Source of the DNA: UBA940 sp031547885
GTDB lineage: Bacteria > Bacteroidota > Bacteroidia > Bacteroidales > Rikenellaceae
Length of the DNA: 64,000 bases
Reading direction: 5' to 3'
Assembly (NCBI GenBank): GCA_031547885.1
Contig: JAVBRO010000037.1
Location: 13,060 to 77,059, forward strand
The notes under the pieces are model-generated. The model searched no databases. It was not told where the DNA came from and was given only the letters and a program-made list of their open reading frames with translations. The first letter of the stretch is position 1. The number at the start of each line of letters is the position of its first letter. Of the stretch, positions 14,981 to 24,361 are shown one piece after another. Made by a program: the position numbers and the translations under genes.

Positions 14981-15024
14981 GCGACAATGTCTCCAAATGC
15001 CTCCGATGGCCGCCTCTACCTTTA
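14981..15024 (+). promoter_or_regulatory. Phage promoter motif, copy 4 (after the R-M cassette)
   Basis: GCGACAATGTCTC begins at 14981 and TACCTTTA (TAnnTTTG with one change) begins exactly 36 nt later at 15017. Immediately downstream TTACCC (15022-15027) and GGGTAA can pair. Restarts late transcription after the R-M genes for the tail and lysis genes from 15042. A weak CCGC/GCGG hairpin with T-rich tail at 14940-14975 may end R-M transcription. Confidence 0.7.
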
Positions 15025-15041
15025 CCCGCAAAGGGTAAGGC

Positions 15042-17801
15042 ATGGCATTCGGACTACGGTATTTCGCGGAGCTGCAAAGCAAGTTCAAAGGATCCTTCTG
15101 GCGCGTTGAGGTCGCCGAGAGGGATTACGGCGGCGTGTCCGAAGAGATGGCCTTCGAGGGCGGCGAGCCGTTGCAGATCACATGGGAGAAGCGAGGCGAC
15201 GAGTTTTACGTCCCGATCAAGGCCAGCGAAGCGGCCGTCAATATCCTCTGCACCGAGAATTTCAAATACATCGGCCTGTTCACCTCCGACCCCCGGCGCT
15301 ACCGCGTGTCGGTGTTCCGTAACGCCGCGCTCTATTGGCGCGGCTACGTGGTGGCCGACCTCTATTCCGAGAGCTTCACCGCCCCGCCGTACCAGGTGGC
15401 GATCAAGGCCGTCGACGGATTTAACCTGCTCCAAAGCATCCCCTTCGCCAACCTCGACGGCACGCCCATCGAGGGCAAACGCACCCTTTGGCAACTGCTC
15501 TCGGACTGTATCGATCTGCTGGAGTTGGAAATCGACGTGGCCGACTGGATGGATTTGTACGCCGAAGGCATGGACGAAGCCATCTCCCCGATGCGGCAAG
15601 TCTATGTCGACATAGAGCGTTTCTACCAGGTCTACAACGAACCGACCTACCGCGACGTGCTGGAGCTGTGCCTGCGGCCCTTCGCCGGACAGATATTCCA
15701 GAGCAATGGCTCGCTCCACATCCGGCGCACCATCTCCCTATACCGCGAAAACCGCCCGTTGAGCTTTTACGATGTCGGCACGAAGTTCCCCTCCGGCTTC
15801 CTTGTCGACCACCGTGGCCGCGAACTGCTGACCTCGGCCGGCGACAACATCGTCACCGAGGCGGCCCGCGACCGGATCGAGAGTATGTGGAACGGCGGCT
15901 TCGACGTGATGGGCGACTCGACGATGGACATCGTCCCGCCGCTGCGCAAGGTCACCGTTACCGTCAAAAACAAGATGAGCGCCGACCTCATCCCGCTGCT
16001 GGGCTTCTACAACCTGAAAAATTGGTTCGACTACCTCGGTTTTTTGAGCATGACGGACGCCAAAACCCTGCGGATGGAGGGAGGCTCCTCCAATCAGGGT
16101 TATCAGATGTCCACTCTCGGCTATCCCGTCCAGCAATGCACCTACAAATTCAAATGGAAATTCCTGCTGCGCTCCCGCCATTGGCAATATGGCGGCGCTC
16201 GCAGCACTTACGCACGGGAATATACCGTCACGGCCCGCTACGGCCTGCGTGTCGTCGGAGGCGGGACCACTTATTACCTGCTGGACAGCGGCTCCTGGAG
16301 TACGACTGCGGAGTATTTCGAGGACGCGGTCAAGACGACCGCCGAGGTCAACAAGAAGATCGAGATACAGGGCATCCCCGTTTCGGGATACCTCTACTTC
16401 GTGATCATCCAGTCGGCCGCCGCGTCGGGCGACACCCGCTACGGGGTAGATGAGACCATCGACTTCGCCAACATGACGCTCTCCATCGACACGGGCGACG
16501 ACTACGAAAAATCGCTCTCCTACGAAGCGATGCTCAACCATGCCAACAACGTGGACATGGCCATCTCGCTGCCCATCGCCGACGTTCCGAACATCCCGAA
16601 TCAGACACTCATTTATTCGCTCTACTTTACCAACTCGGCGGGCAAGCCGACGAGGATGTGGCACACACGGGGCGGCAACGACTATAACACGCTCATCAAC
16701 CACCTCGTCCAATGCGCTCTGCGCTACCGGCAACTGCCCAGCCGCCGGGTCAGCGGGGAGATGTTCACCGGGCGGCATCTGGATATGAACTCCGTCATCC
16801 AGGACTCTAAATACCTGCGGGCAGGTTTTTACGTCAACTCCATCTCGCTCAAAGCGGTCGAGGACAGCCACGAGACAGAGCTGGTGGAGATGCCGGGGCT
16901 GATCCGCACCGAAGTCCCGCCGACCGGCGACGACTGCGTCCTGCTCGCGCGGCTCGACTTTACCGTCAAAACGGCAATCCTGTGCGGGAGCATCCTCGTG
17001 CTGCTCTCGACCGCCAACCGGATCTACACCTATGATCCGGCCTCACGGCAAGTCCGGCAAATATTGAGCTACACCAAAGCCGTGAGCATCCACCCGGCCG
17101 ACAACACCTTCGCGGTGGTCGACGGCGAGGGAGTGAGCATCGTCGACTACCGGGGCGTGACGCTGGTCCGGTACGACAAAGCCGGATACAACGCTCCGGC
17201 CACCTGGATGGGCGGCTACATCTACATCATGCTCCCGTCCGGTACGACCAACCGGGATACCGGAGCGTTCATCCAGACGGGCAACTATCTGAATCGCCCC
17301 GGCTACACCTACGTGAGCAGCACCTCCTCCCGGCGCAGCTATGGATCCGGTTACACCACCTTCGCCGGAACGCTGCTCGGCATTCTCAAGTCCGACTCGG
17401 CCATCGTCGTAAACACCTCCTCCGGGGCGTGGCTGCACGACAAGCGCATCAACACGGAACTGACGGCAACGGCCTATCCTGCCGGAACGGAAGTGAAAAC
17501 CATCTCGGACTACTTCATGGCCGAAAACCTGAACGGCGCGTTCCGCATCTATCGCCGCGACTCCTTCGCCGACCGCACGCTGATCAAGAGCATCACGGGC
17601 AAGGCCGACTTTGCCGACCACACGCTGGGCGAGGTGGCCTACGCCTCCGGCGGGGTGCTCTACATCTGGACGTACATCACCAACGCCGTGCGGCAACTGC
17701 GCAACACCGCCGGGACCTCGCGCCCCCCGCTGGGACTGTTCTACATCAACGGTGAACTGCATATCGTCCGCGATAACGCGATTTACAAATACATCCCATA
17801 A
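15042..17801 (+). CDS. Large phage tail/baseplate protein of unknown exact role
   Basis: 919 residues. The start, LRYFAELQSKFKGSFWRVEV, followed by AINILCTENFKY-like and LYWRGYVVADLYSESFTAPPYQVAI, resembles proteins encoded at the tail tip in Bacteroidales phages, possibly distal-tail/baseplate hub proteins. From about residue 650 the sequence turns to repeated short strands (VLLARLDFTVKTAILCGSIL, IYTYDPASRQV, NTFAVVDGEGVSIVDYRG, GELHIVRDNAIYKYIP) that look like blades of a beta-propeller. That suggests a receptor- or sugar-binding C-terminal domain. First gene after promoter copy 4; its stop overlaps the next ATG (TAATG). Family assignment is by position and general appearance only. Confidence 0.6.
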   Translation: MAFGLRYFAELQSKFKGSFWRVEVAERDYGGVSEEMAFEGGEPLQITWEKRGDEFYVPIKASEAAVNILCTENFKYIGLFTSDPRRYRVSVFRNAALYWRGYVVADLYSESFTAPPYQVAIKAVDGFNLLQSIPFANLDGTPIEGKRTLWQLLSDCIDLLELEIDVADWMDLYAEGMDEAISPMRQVYVDIERFYQVYNEPTYRDVLELCLRPFAGQIFQSNGSLHIRRTISLYRENRPLSFYDVGTKFPSGFLVDHRGRELLTSAGDNIVTEAARDRIESMWNGGFDVMGDSTMDIVPPLRKVTVTVKNKMSADLIPLLGFYNLKNWFDYLGFLSMTDAKTLRMEGGSSNQGYQMSTLGYPVQQCTYKFKWKFLLRSRHWQYGGARSTYAREYTVTARYGLRVVGGGTTYYLLDSGSWSTTAEYFEDAVKTTAEVNKKIEIQGIPVSGYLYFVIIQSAAASGDTRYGVDETIDFANMTLSIDTGDDYEKSLSYEAMLNHANNVDMAISLPIADVPNIPNQTLIYSLYFTNSAGKPTRMWHTRGGNDYNTLINHLVQCALRYRQLPSRRVSGEMFTGRHLDMNSVIQDSKYLRAGFYVNSISLKAVEDSHETELVEMPGLIRTEVPPTGDDCVLLARLDFTVKTAILCGSILVLLSTANRIYTYDPASRQVRQILSYTKAVSIHPADNTFAVVDGEGVSIVDYRGVTLVRYDKAGYNAPATWMGGYIYIMLPSGTTNRDTGAFIQTGNYLNRPGYTYVSSTSSRRSYGSGYTTFAGTLLGILKSDSAIVVNTSSGAWLHDKRINTELTATAYPAGTEVKTISDYFMAENLNGAFRIYRRDSFADRTLIKSITGKADFADHTLGEVAYASGGVLYIWTYITNAVRQLRNTAGTSRPPLGLFYINGELHIVRDNAIYKYIP

Positions 17802-18175
17802 TGAAAGCTATCGAAATCATCAGCCTGATCCTCAATTTCCTTCTTGCCAGCGGCCTTGTGGGGACTTTTGTCTTTTTCCGCTACAAGCGGCGCGAGGCTA
17901 AAGCCGCCGCCGACCATGCCGACCTCGAAAACACCGACCGGATCATCCAAATGCAGACCGCCCATATCGGGCGGCTCGACCAGCGGGTGGAGAAGCTGGA
18001 AGAGAAAGTCGACAAGCTGGAGGTCATTATCGAGGACAAGGACGGCGAGATCGGACGCCAACGCTACACGATCCGGCAGGCGTACAAATGCTCCACGCCG
18101 CCCGACCAATGCCCGGTGCTGCTGAAGCGGGCCGAGATAGACAAACAGCTCAAAGACAAAACACTAACCGAATAA
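17801..18175 (+). CDS. Small membrane protein with coiled coil, holin-like candidate
   Basis: 124 residues. A single hydrophobic helix (about 4-26, IISLILNFLLASGLVGTFVFF) is followed by RYKRREAK, which by the positive-inside rule puts the long C-terminal part in the cytoplasm. Residues 55-90 form a coiled coil (IGRLDQRVEKLEEKVDKLEVI). The end contains two Cys residues (YKCSTPPDQCPV). The gene directly precedes a lysozyme-like gene, a common place for holins or holin-like regulators in Bacteroidales phages. Proof of holin function is lacking; a virion-associated membrane protein is an alternative. Coupled to the upstream gene by a TAATG overlap. Confidence 0.5.
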   Translation: MKAIEIISLILNFLLASGLVGTFVFFRYKRREAKAAADHADLENTDRIIQMQTAHIGRLDQRVEKLEEKVDKLEVIIEDKDGEIGRQRYTIRQAYKCSTPPDQCPVLLKRAEIDKQLKDKTLTE

Positions 18176-18186
18176 AATTTACCGAT

Positions 18187-18594
18187 ATGTCAAGAGGACT
18201 CCGAAACTGTAACCCAGGAAACATCCGGTTATCGCCGACCCGCTACCAGGGCGAGGTCACTCCATCGCAGGACAAAGCCTTCAAGCAGTTCCAGACGATG
18301 GCGTGGGGCTACCGCGCCATGTTCGTGCTGCTGCACACCTACCGCAAAAACGGTTACAAAACCCTGCGGCAGATGATCTCGCGCTACGCGCCGCCGGTCG
18401 AGAACGACACGGGCGCTTACCTGAATACCGTATCCACGCAGGCCCACGTCTTCCCCGACGTGGAACTGGATACCCTCGACCCCGCCGAGATGATCCCCAT
18501 TGTGTCGGCCATGTCCCGTGTCGAGAACGGTGTGGCGGCGGTCGAGGCCGACGTCCGCGCCGGGTGGGACTTGTTCATCAAACACAGGCCCTAA
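18187..18594 (+). CDS. P5-type phage lysozyme / virion-associated lysin
   Basis: 135 residues from ATG 18187. The N terminus RGLRNCNPGNIRLSPTRYQG, then FKQFQTMAWGYRAMFVLLHTY, LRQMISRYAPPVENDTGAYL and a terminal MSRVENGV segment match the family annotated as structural protein P5, a lytic transglycosylase-like muramidase of phage virions. It would open peptidoglycan at entry or at lysis. The neighbour upstream is the holin-like membrane gene and the next gene is the tape measure, 3 bases downstream. Both an endolysin and a tail-associated lysin role fit the position. Confidence 0.75.
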   Translation: MSRGLRNCNPGNIRLSPTRYQGEVTPSQDKAFKQFQTMAWGYRAMFVLLHTYRKNGYKTLRQMISRYAPPVENDTGAYLNTVSTQAHVFPDVELDTLDPAEMIPIVSAMSRVENGVAAVEADVRAGWDLFIKHRP

Positions 18595-18597
18595 TCC

Positions 18598-21555
18598 ATG
18601 AGCGGACGCCGCATAGCCGACCTGCTGATCAAGATAGGCGCTGACAGCTACGAGTTCCAGCAAAAGACCAAACAGGTCGAACAGGGACTCGACGGGCTGT
18701 CCAAGCGCCTCGACTCGATGGGCAAGGAGTTGTCGTTGAAACTGACGGCTCCGCTGGCGGCGTTGGGTGCGGTGGCGCTGAAGAATTACGACGAGCAGAT
18801 CCAGCGCGACGCCAAACTGCTCCGGGCGCTCGATGGCCGGGCCGACGTGCAGCAACGACTGATCAAACAAGCTGCCGAGTTGCAGGCCAAGTCCACCCTT
18901 GGCGACGAGGCGTTCATCGCCCAGCAGTCCTACTTTGCCACACTGAAACTCAACGAGCGGCAGATCAAAAATGCGACCGAAGCGGCGACGGAGCTTTCCT
19001 ACGCCTTCAAAGACCAGGGCATGAACATCGAGACGGCCGCCAAATACATCGGCCAGATGTACGGCGGTTCGGTGGGCAGGTTGGGCCGACTGATCCCTGA
19101 ACTAAAGGAGTTTACCGCCGAACAGCTCAAAAGCGGCGAGGGGATCAAATATATCCTCGAAAATTACCGGGGTTATGCAGAGGTCGCCGCCAAAGAGGGA
19201 CTCGGCTTCATGCACCAGATCAAAAACCAATGGGGCGATCTGATGGAGGATGTCGGCAAAGCCATGCTGCCGGCGGTGCAGAGGATCGGCGAAAGCGTCA
19301 AGAAGATCATCGCGTGGTTCCAGGCTTTGTCGCCGGAAACCAAGAAAGTGATCGTCGTGGTGGCCGCCATCGCCGCAGCCGCAGGCCCGGTACTTCTGGC
19401 GCTGGGTAGCCTTTTGAAGATGCTGCCGTTGCTCAAGGCGGGCTTCTCGCTACTCATCGCCCCGATCACGGTGGTGCGCACAGCCATCATGGGCCTCACG
19501 ACGGCCATCTCCACAAATCCCATCGGCCTGTTGCTGACGGCGCTGGCGGCGGGCATCACGCTCTTCATGGCCTTCCGAAAAGGAACGGACGACGCCACGA
19601 AAGCCGCCGGGGAGCATACCAACAAGGTGATGGACGAGGCCACGCAGGTCAACACCCTGATCGGTAAGCTCTCCTCGGCCAACACCTCCGAAAAGGAGCG
19701 CAAGGCGGCGCTCGACGAACTGGCGAAGATACAGCCGGGCATCGTCGAGGGGTTGAGCGCCGAGTCGGTGGAGCTGGGTACGCTGAAAAAACGTGCCGCC
19801 GAGTACAATCAGCAGTTGGTGCTGCGCATCGCGCTGGCCCGCAAGCAGGATCAGGTGGCCGCCGCCATCGAGCGCCAGACCGAAGCGGGCGTGAAGCAAG
19901 CCGAAAAGGAAGCGGAGTTGTACGGTTACCTCGCCAATATCGGCTCGAAGATCGCCGCCGGGGACTTCGAATACGGCAAGCACAGCCAGACTAAAGGTTT
20001 TTATGAGTGGGGCAAGGCGTCCGAATCGGCGATGCGCTACGTGCAGGATAGCTACAGCCGCATCATGGCCTCATCTATGACGCTGGACGAGAAAGCCCGC
20101 AAGATATCGCTCATGTTCAGCCCTTCGACCAACTACGGCGACAAGATCCGCATGGACGATGTGTCGGTGCGTCGCCTGGGAAAACTGCGTGGCGGTATCC
20201 ACGAGTTGAGCGGGGAGGTGGACGAGGCTGCCGAGCTGGTCGCCCAGGCCGAAGCCGAGGTCAAAAACTTCGCCGATGCGTTCTCCTCGTCGCTCGCCTC
20301 GGCCATCGGGGTGGCCACCGATGCCGCCGACGGTCTGGGAGGCGCGGCCGACGGCGCTTCCAAGCGCACGCAGCGCAGCATCGCCGAGCTGAACGAGGAG
20401 ATCAAAGACCTCGAAGATCAGAAAAAGGACTCCTTCGACCCGGCCGAGATCACGGCCTTCAACAAAAAGATCGCCGGACTCAAGGAGGAGGTCGACCGCC
20501 TGAACAAGCTCGGCACAGGCGGGGCACAGAAGGTCACCGGGCGCATCGCCGAGATCAACGCCGAGATGCGCAAGCTCGAAGAGGCCAAGCAGAAGGCTTA
20601 CGACGTGCGCGAGATCGCCACTTACAACGACAAGATAGCCGAACTGAAAAAGGAGCTGGAAAGCCTGAATTCGGTCACGATTGATTTTCTCGACCGAAAG
20701 CCGCTGGAGCCGATCCTCACGGGCGACCTTGCCAAGTTCGAGCTTATCACGCCGGAGATAAAAATACAGATGCCCGACCTGATGCCCTACGTGAGCAAAG
20801 TCGGCGAGCAGATGAAGGCGATCCACGACAAGGTCAAGGAGGGAATGTTCTCCTGGGCGGGCGAGATTTCCGAGGGGCTGGCGATGGAGATACTCGAAAC
20901 CGAAGCCATCGTAAAGACCTACACCGACGCGCTGATCGAAAAGGGGTGGAACTTCACGGCCGCGCTCGATTTTGTCTACAGCAAGGTCGAGGAGACGACA
21001 AAGGCATTCGATGATTCGCTCGCCAACTTCCTGTCGAACAGCATCGTCGCGGCGGCCGAGGCCATCGGCCAGATCATGACGGGCGACCTCGGTTTCGGCG
21101 GGCTGATGAAAGCCATCCTGCTGCAATTCGCGGGCTTCCTCAAGCAGATCGGCACGCAGATGATCCAGTTCGGGATTATGATCGTGGCCTTCAAAACGGT
21201 GTTAAAGTCCGTACTGGCCAACCCCTGGGCGGCCATCGCCGTCGGCGCGGCAATGGTGGCCGCAGCCGCAATCATGACGGCGCTGATCAACAAGAGCGCG
21301 AAAGATAACGCCCCGAAACTGGCGCAGGGCGGTCTAGCCTTCGGGCCGACTTACGCGATGGTGGGCGACAACCCCAACTCCCGCGTCGACCCGGAAGTGA
21401 TCGCACCGCTGTCGAGGCTCAAGGAGATGATGACCGCCGGCGGCGGCACGGCCAACGTCAACATCACCATGTCCGGCGAACTCCGCGCCAAAGGCCGCGA
21501 CCTGGTTTATGCGCTCGGCAAGGAGAATTTTAAGACGGATGTGTTGGGTGGATGA
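18598..21555 (+). CDS. Tail tape measure protein
   Basis: 985 residues. N-terminal region: IADLLIKIGADSYEFQQKTKQVEQGL and SLKLTAPLAALGAVALK, typical tape-measure starts. A hydrophobic region at about 255-330 (VIVVVAAIAAAAGPVLLALGS, then further Ala/Leu/Ile-rich segments) is followed by long coiled-coil stretches (IAELNEEIKDLEDQKKDSFD and a near repeat IAEINAEMRKLEEAKQKAYD, both with a following KKI/DKIAxLKxE unit). A second hydrophobic cluster lies at about 840-900. The protein sets tail length and helps DNA pass the membrane. It lies about 8.1 kb downstream of the chaperone genes instead of next to them, which is unusual. Its stop is only 12 bases from the convergent Lit-like gene. Confidence 0.92.
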   Translation: MSGRRIADLLIKIGADSYEFQQKTKQVEQGLDGLSKRLDSMGKELSLKLTAPLAALGAVALKNYDEQIQRDAKLLRALDGRADVQQRLIKQAAELQAKSTLGDEAFIAQQSYFATLKLNERQIKNATEAATELSYAFKDQGMNIETAAKYIGQMYGGSVGRLGRLIPELKEFTAEQLKSGEGIKYILENYRGYAEVAAKEGLGFMHQIKNQWGDLMEDVGKAMLPAVQRIGESVKKIIAWFQALSPETKKVIVVVAAIAAAAGPVLLALGSLLKMLPLLKAGFSLLIAPITVVRTAIMGLTTAISTNPIGLLLTALAAGITLFMAFRKGTDDATKAAGEHTNKVMDEATQVNTLIGKLSSANTSEKERKAALDELAKIQPGIVEGLSAESVELGTLKKRAAEYNQQLVLRIALARKQDQVAAAIERQTEAGVKQAEKEAELYGYLANIGSKIAAGDFEYGKHSQTKGFYEWGKASESAMRYVQDSYSRIMASSMTLDEKARKISLMFSPSTNYGDKIRMDDVSVRRLGKLRGGIHELSGEVDEAAELVAQAEAEVKNFADAFSSSLASAIGVATDAADGLGGAADGASKRTQRSIAELNEEIKDLEDQKKDSFDPAEITAFNKKIAGLKEEVDRLNKLGTGGAQKVTGRIAEINAEMRKLEEAKQKAYDVREIATYNDKIAELKKELESLNSVTIDFLDRKPLEPILTGDLAKFELITPEIKIQMPDLMPYVSKVGEQMKAIHDKVKEGMFSWAGEISEGLAMEILETEAIVKTYTDALIEKGWNFTAALDFVYSKVEETTKAFDDSLANFLSNSIVAAAEAIGQIMTGDLGFGGLMKAILLQFAGFLKQIGTQMIQFGIMIVAFKTVLKSVLANPWAAIAVGAAMVAAAAIMTALINKSAKDNAPKLAQGGLAFGPTYAMVGDNPNSRVDPEVIAPLSRLKEMMTAGGGTANVNITMSGELRAKGRDLVYALGKENFKTDVLGG

Positions 21556-21566
21556 CGGGCTAAACT

Positions 21567-22529
21567 CTATAATGATTCTTTATATTGAATAAATGATTTG
21601 TGTATTATTTCAAAGTACTCCTTAAAGCATCCAACTTCACTTACACTTGGGATAATGCCTTGTAGATTATGTTCATATGCCCATATTTTGTACAGCATAG
21701 TAGCAAATCCATAACAATCATCAGCATCATAGAAATCAATGTTATCAATTTTGGCCAATATGGCATTTAATCTATCGTCAGGATCGGGGTGAAACAACCC
21801 TCCCTGTAATGTTTTATCTGAGAACATAATTGCCCCTAAGACCGCAACACACCCTAATGCTATGAATTTCTTTTGTCCTTGTTCACACTCTTCGTACATA
21901 GAAAAGAAAGCGTTGTAGTCAGCTTCATATTCATCTCCAGAGATAGGTGTATGACCAAAATGATTTAAAGTAAAATGGCTATATTCGTGAAACAGTATGA
22001 AGCACATCCCATTTATAAAGAGTTGATTGGCCGCTTCCACTGCTTCGCTGCCATCTCTTTGTGTTGGATTCGGAAGATCAAAGAATGTACCCCTGCATGC
22101 CCTTTTCAAAGAATCAGATTGGAATAAACTAAATCCCGCCCTAAAAACCTCAAGAGCATTATTTAACTTTAGATTATCCTTATCGAATTTACCACTATAT
22201 GTACCATCAATTGTCGGTCTAATAATTATTTCATCAAAAAAAATTATGGAAGAATAGCAAATACACCACAAAAATTGACAGAAGTTGTCCCATACATGAA
22301 TCTGATAGTATGAATTATTCTCCCTGTCAAAGTGATTGCTGATCATAGCACCATCGCATATGCGGTCATCAGTACATTCAAGTTTTAGTTTATGACTCAA
22401 CCCCTTATTTAGATGATAGTTCAGGTCATATTTATCACATAAACTCTCAAAACGCCTTGCAGACTCGTCCATCAAAGTATGAACAGGGAAATGTAAGTAT
22501 CCTTCCTGCACCTTGTTTTTATTGCACAT
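21567..22529 (-). CDS. Lit-like (peptidase U49) phage-exclusion protease
   Basis: 320 residues. A zinc-peptidase motif HEYSH is at 181-185 in a helix (FILFHEYSHFTLNHFGH), followed by DEYEADYNAF with EYEAD at 200-204, giving the extra acidic ligands. This HExxH...ExxAD layout with long N-terminal region is that of the Lit/U49 family. E. coli Lit is a prophage protease that cleaves EF-Tu upon T4 infection and aborts the infection. The target here is unknown. AT-rich, on the minus strand, 12 bases downstream of the DUF262 gene, so the pair forms an operon reading against the phage late genes. A gluzincin-type peptidase of other function is the alternative. Confidence 0.7.
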   Translation of the reverse strand: MCNKNKVQEGYLHFPVHTLMDESARRFESLCDKYDLNYHLNKGLSHKLKLECTDDRICDGAMISNHFDRENNSYYQIHVWDNFCQFLWCICYSSIIFFDEIIIRPTIDGTYSGKFDKDNLKLNNALEVFRAGFSLFQSDSLKRACRGTFFDLPNPTQRDGSEAVEAANQLFINGMCFILFHEYSHFTLNHFGHTPISGDEYEADYNAFFSMYEECEQGQKKFIALGCVAVLGAIMFSDKTLQGGLFHPDPDDRLNAILAKIDNIDFYDADDCYGFATMLYKIWAYEHNLQGIIPSVSEVGCFKEYFEIIHKSFIQYKESL

Positions 22530-22541
22530 AACGTCTTATAG

Positions 22542-24281
22542 TTAAATTAGTTTGGCTAAATATTCTTTTAACTTTTTATTCCGATTCTCTATAAACATTC
22601 TAAAATCCTTGACATCTAAAGAAATTTCATCGTCTACAAATAAGTCCACTTTTTTTATCCTATTTGTTTTTACCCACTCATTCAAAGATTTATCCTGCTT
22701 TGATTTATTGGATAATCCATTTAATAATTGGAGATTTAATACGGAGTCCCAATTATCCGAATTTTCGCAAAATGCAATATCATCCGGAGAGAAAGTACCA
22801 TTTATATTTAATTCGTTTTCAAAAAAAGATTTTGGGTGTAAATGATCTTTATGAAAGTCCTGATTGTAATAGTCTAAATTAGGGTACAACAATGAAAGTA
22901 TATAAAAAGTGTCATTATTGCCATATTTTGACCGAAGTAATCCGTCTATGAAATCATCGTCCAGTTGATAGTTTTTTGTTGGATTTGTTTTAAATTCTTC
23001 CTTAATTGCTTCAAATGGGAATAATGAAAGAGAAAGGTTTTCCTTAATAACTTTTCTCATAACTGTTAGTACCGCATCTGTTTGTCCCCCAAAGATAGAC
23101 TTTAGCATAGTTAATGTCAGCCATTTCTGAATAGTCTGTCTGTCGTCTTTGCCTTTGCTCGGATTGCTTATAAGATCCCTATCGGTATAAAATAAATAGT
23201 ATATAATCGGGATTACCGCATTTTTAGCTCTAAGTGTTTGATCATTGAAGCCTATCTTACGAACTAAAATAAAGCCGTTTAAAATACACTTTTTGACTTT
23301 ATCCCACTCCTCTTCAAATTTTAAAACATTCTCATGACTAAAATTCTTAAGTTGAAACCTAATGTTGTCAACGAATAAGACTAAACACGTTTTAAGTATA
23401 AAATCCTGATTTACAGTAAATCCATGCCCATTGTCATAGATATTCTCAACTAACTCTTCAATCTCTTTTCGTGCATCCACTTTTTTCCAGTTCGCGGATG
23501 ATATTGACATCAGGAGATTAGAAAATGACAATGGCACACCACCACTATTTGTTCGAATAAAAACTTCTAAGATTTTATCTGTGTCTTGTTCGCATTCCAA
23601 ATAGTAATTAATCAACTTCTCTATATGAATCTTGTTGTATAGCTTCGAGAGGGTTTCGACCGCAAATTCATTGTTGCTGAGATTATTTTCACTTAGAAAT
23701 ACAATTAATTTTGAATTATTATTTATGTTCAAAATATCTGACACATCAAACCAGATTTCACCTTTATGTCTAAGGCCTTCAACTTCTGATGTGGTCAAAA
23801 ACAAGAAGTTATAGAATCTTTGATTATCATGTATCTGAGGGGCTGGTTGTGACAACTCTAAATACAATTTTCTCGTTGGCAAACTATCTTCATTATCCAC
23901 CCACCATTTTCGAGGAATTCGGTATGCATAAGTCCCTCTTAAACCAATATGTAGCGCTGTTAGCCGTTGTTGCCCATCAATAATGGCCATGAAATCGGGA
24001 ACTCCATCGGTATTCCTACTTGGATTATTTTCATTGAATCTTTCTCTGTATTTTTCTAAAAATTCATAGAATTTATAATTCTTCTTGATACTTTCATCTT
24101 TTACCTCCCAAAACATAAATGAGTTTATCGGATAATCCCTCATTATGCTATCAAATAACATTTCTACTTTATCTGGCCCCCACACGAATTTTCGCTGTAT
24201 TGCCGGCAACAGAAAGTTTCTGTGGAATATTTCATCAATCGCTTCTTTGATTGTTATGGGTGTTTGAAAACCAGTAGGCAT
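22542..24281 (-). CDS. DUF262 / HNH-type (GmrSD-like) restriction protein
   Basis: 579 residues. The N-terminal DUF262 (ParB-like nucleotide-binding) domain shows FLLPAIQRKFVWGPDKVEMLFDSIMRDYPINSF-like spacing and the core motif DGQQRLTAL at 102-110. The C terminus has KDHLHPKSFF and, further on, SVLNLQLLNGLSNKSKQD, the DUF1524-type His-Asn-His nuclease module. GmrSD and related proteins with this domain pair cut modified phage DNA or act as stand-alone defence proteins. It starts only 19 bases from the phage promoter motif, so divergent promoters overlap. AT-rich like its Lit-like partner. The substrate, modified or not, is unknown. Confidence 0.82.
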   Translation of the reverse strand: MPTGFQTPITIKEAIDEIFHRNFLLPAIQRKFVWGPDKVEMLFDSIMRDYPINSFMFWEVKDESIKKNYKFYEFLEKYRERFNENNPSRNTDGVPDFMAIIDGQQRLTALHIGLRGTYAYRIPRKWWVDNEDSLPTRKLYLELSQPAPQIHDNQRFYNFLFLTTSEVEGLRHKGEIWFDVSDILNINNNSKLIVFLSENNLSNNEFAVETLSKLYNKIHIEKLINYYLECEQDTDKILEVFIRTNSGGVPLSFSNLLMSISSANWKKVDARKEIEELVENIYDNGHGFTVNQDFILKTCLVLFVDNIRFQLKNFSHENVLKFEEEWDKVKKCILNGFILVRKIGFNDQTLRAKNAVIPIIYYLFYTDRDLISNPSKGKDDRQTIQKWLTLTMLKSIFGGQTDAVLTVMRKVIKENLSLSLFPFEAIKEEFKTNPTKNYQLDDDFIDGLLRSKYGNNDTFYILSLLYPNLDYYNQDFHKDHLHPKSFFENELNINGTFSPDDIAFCENSDNWDSVLNLQLLNGLSNKSKQDKSLNEWVKTNRIKKVDLFVDDEISLDVKDFRMFIENRNKKLKEYLAKLI

Positions 24282-24299
24282 ATTTGTATTTATTTAAGT

Positions 24300-24343
24300 G
24301 CGACAATGTCTCACCAAAGATAGAAACTCTTCCGCTATTTTCA
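24300..24343 (+). promoter_or_regulatory. Phage promoter motif, copy 5 (after the Lit/DUF262 cassette)
   Basis: GCGACAATGTCTCA begins at 24300; TATTTTCA, a weaker -7-like box keeping TAnnTT, begins 36 nt later at 24336. It restarts late transcription for the fibre genes at 24362 after the divergent defence pair. Confidence 0.6.
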
Positions 24344-24361
24344 CCGCAAAACGTATTGAAA

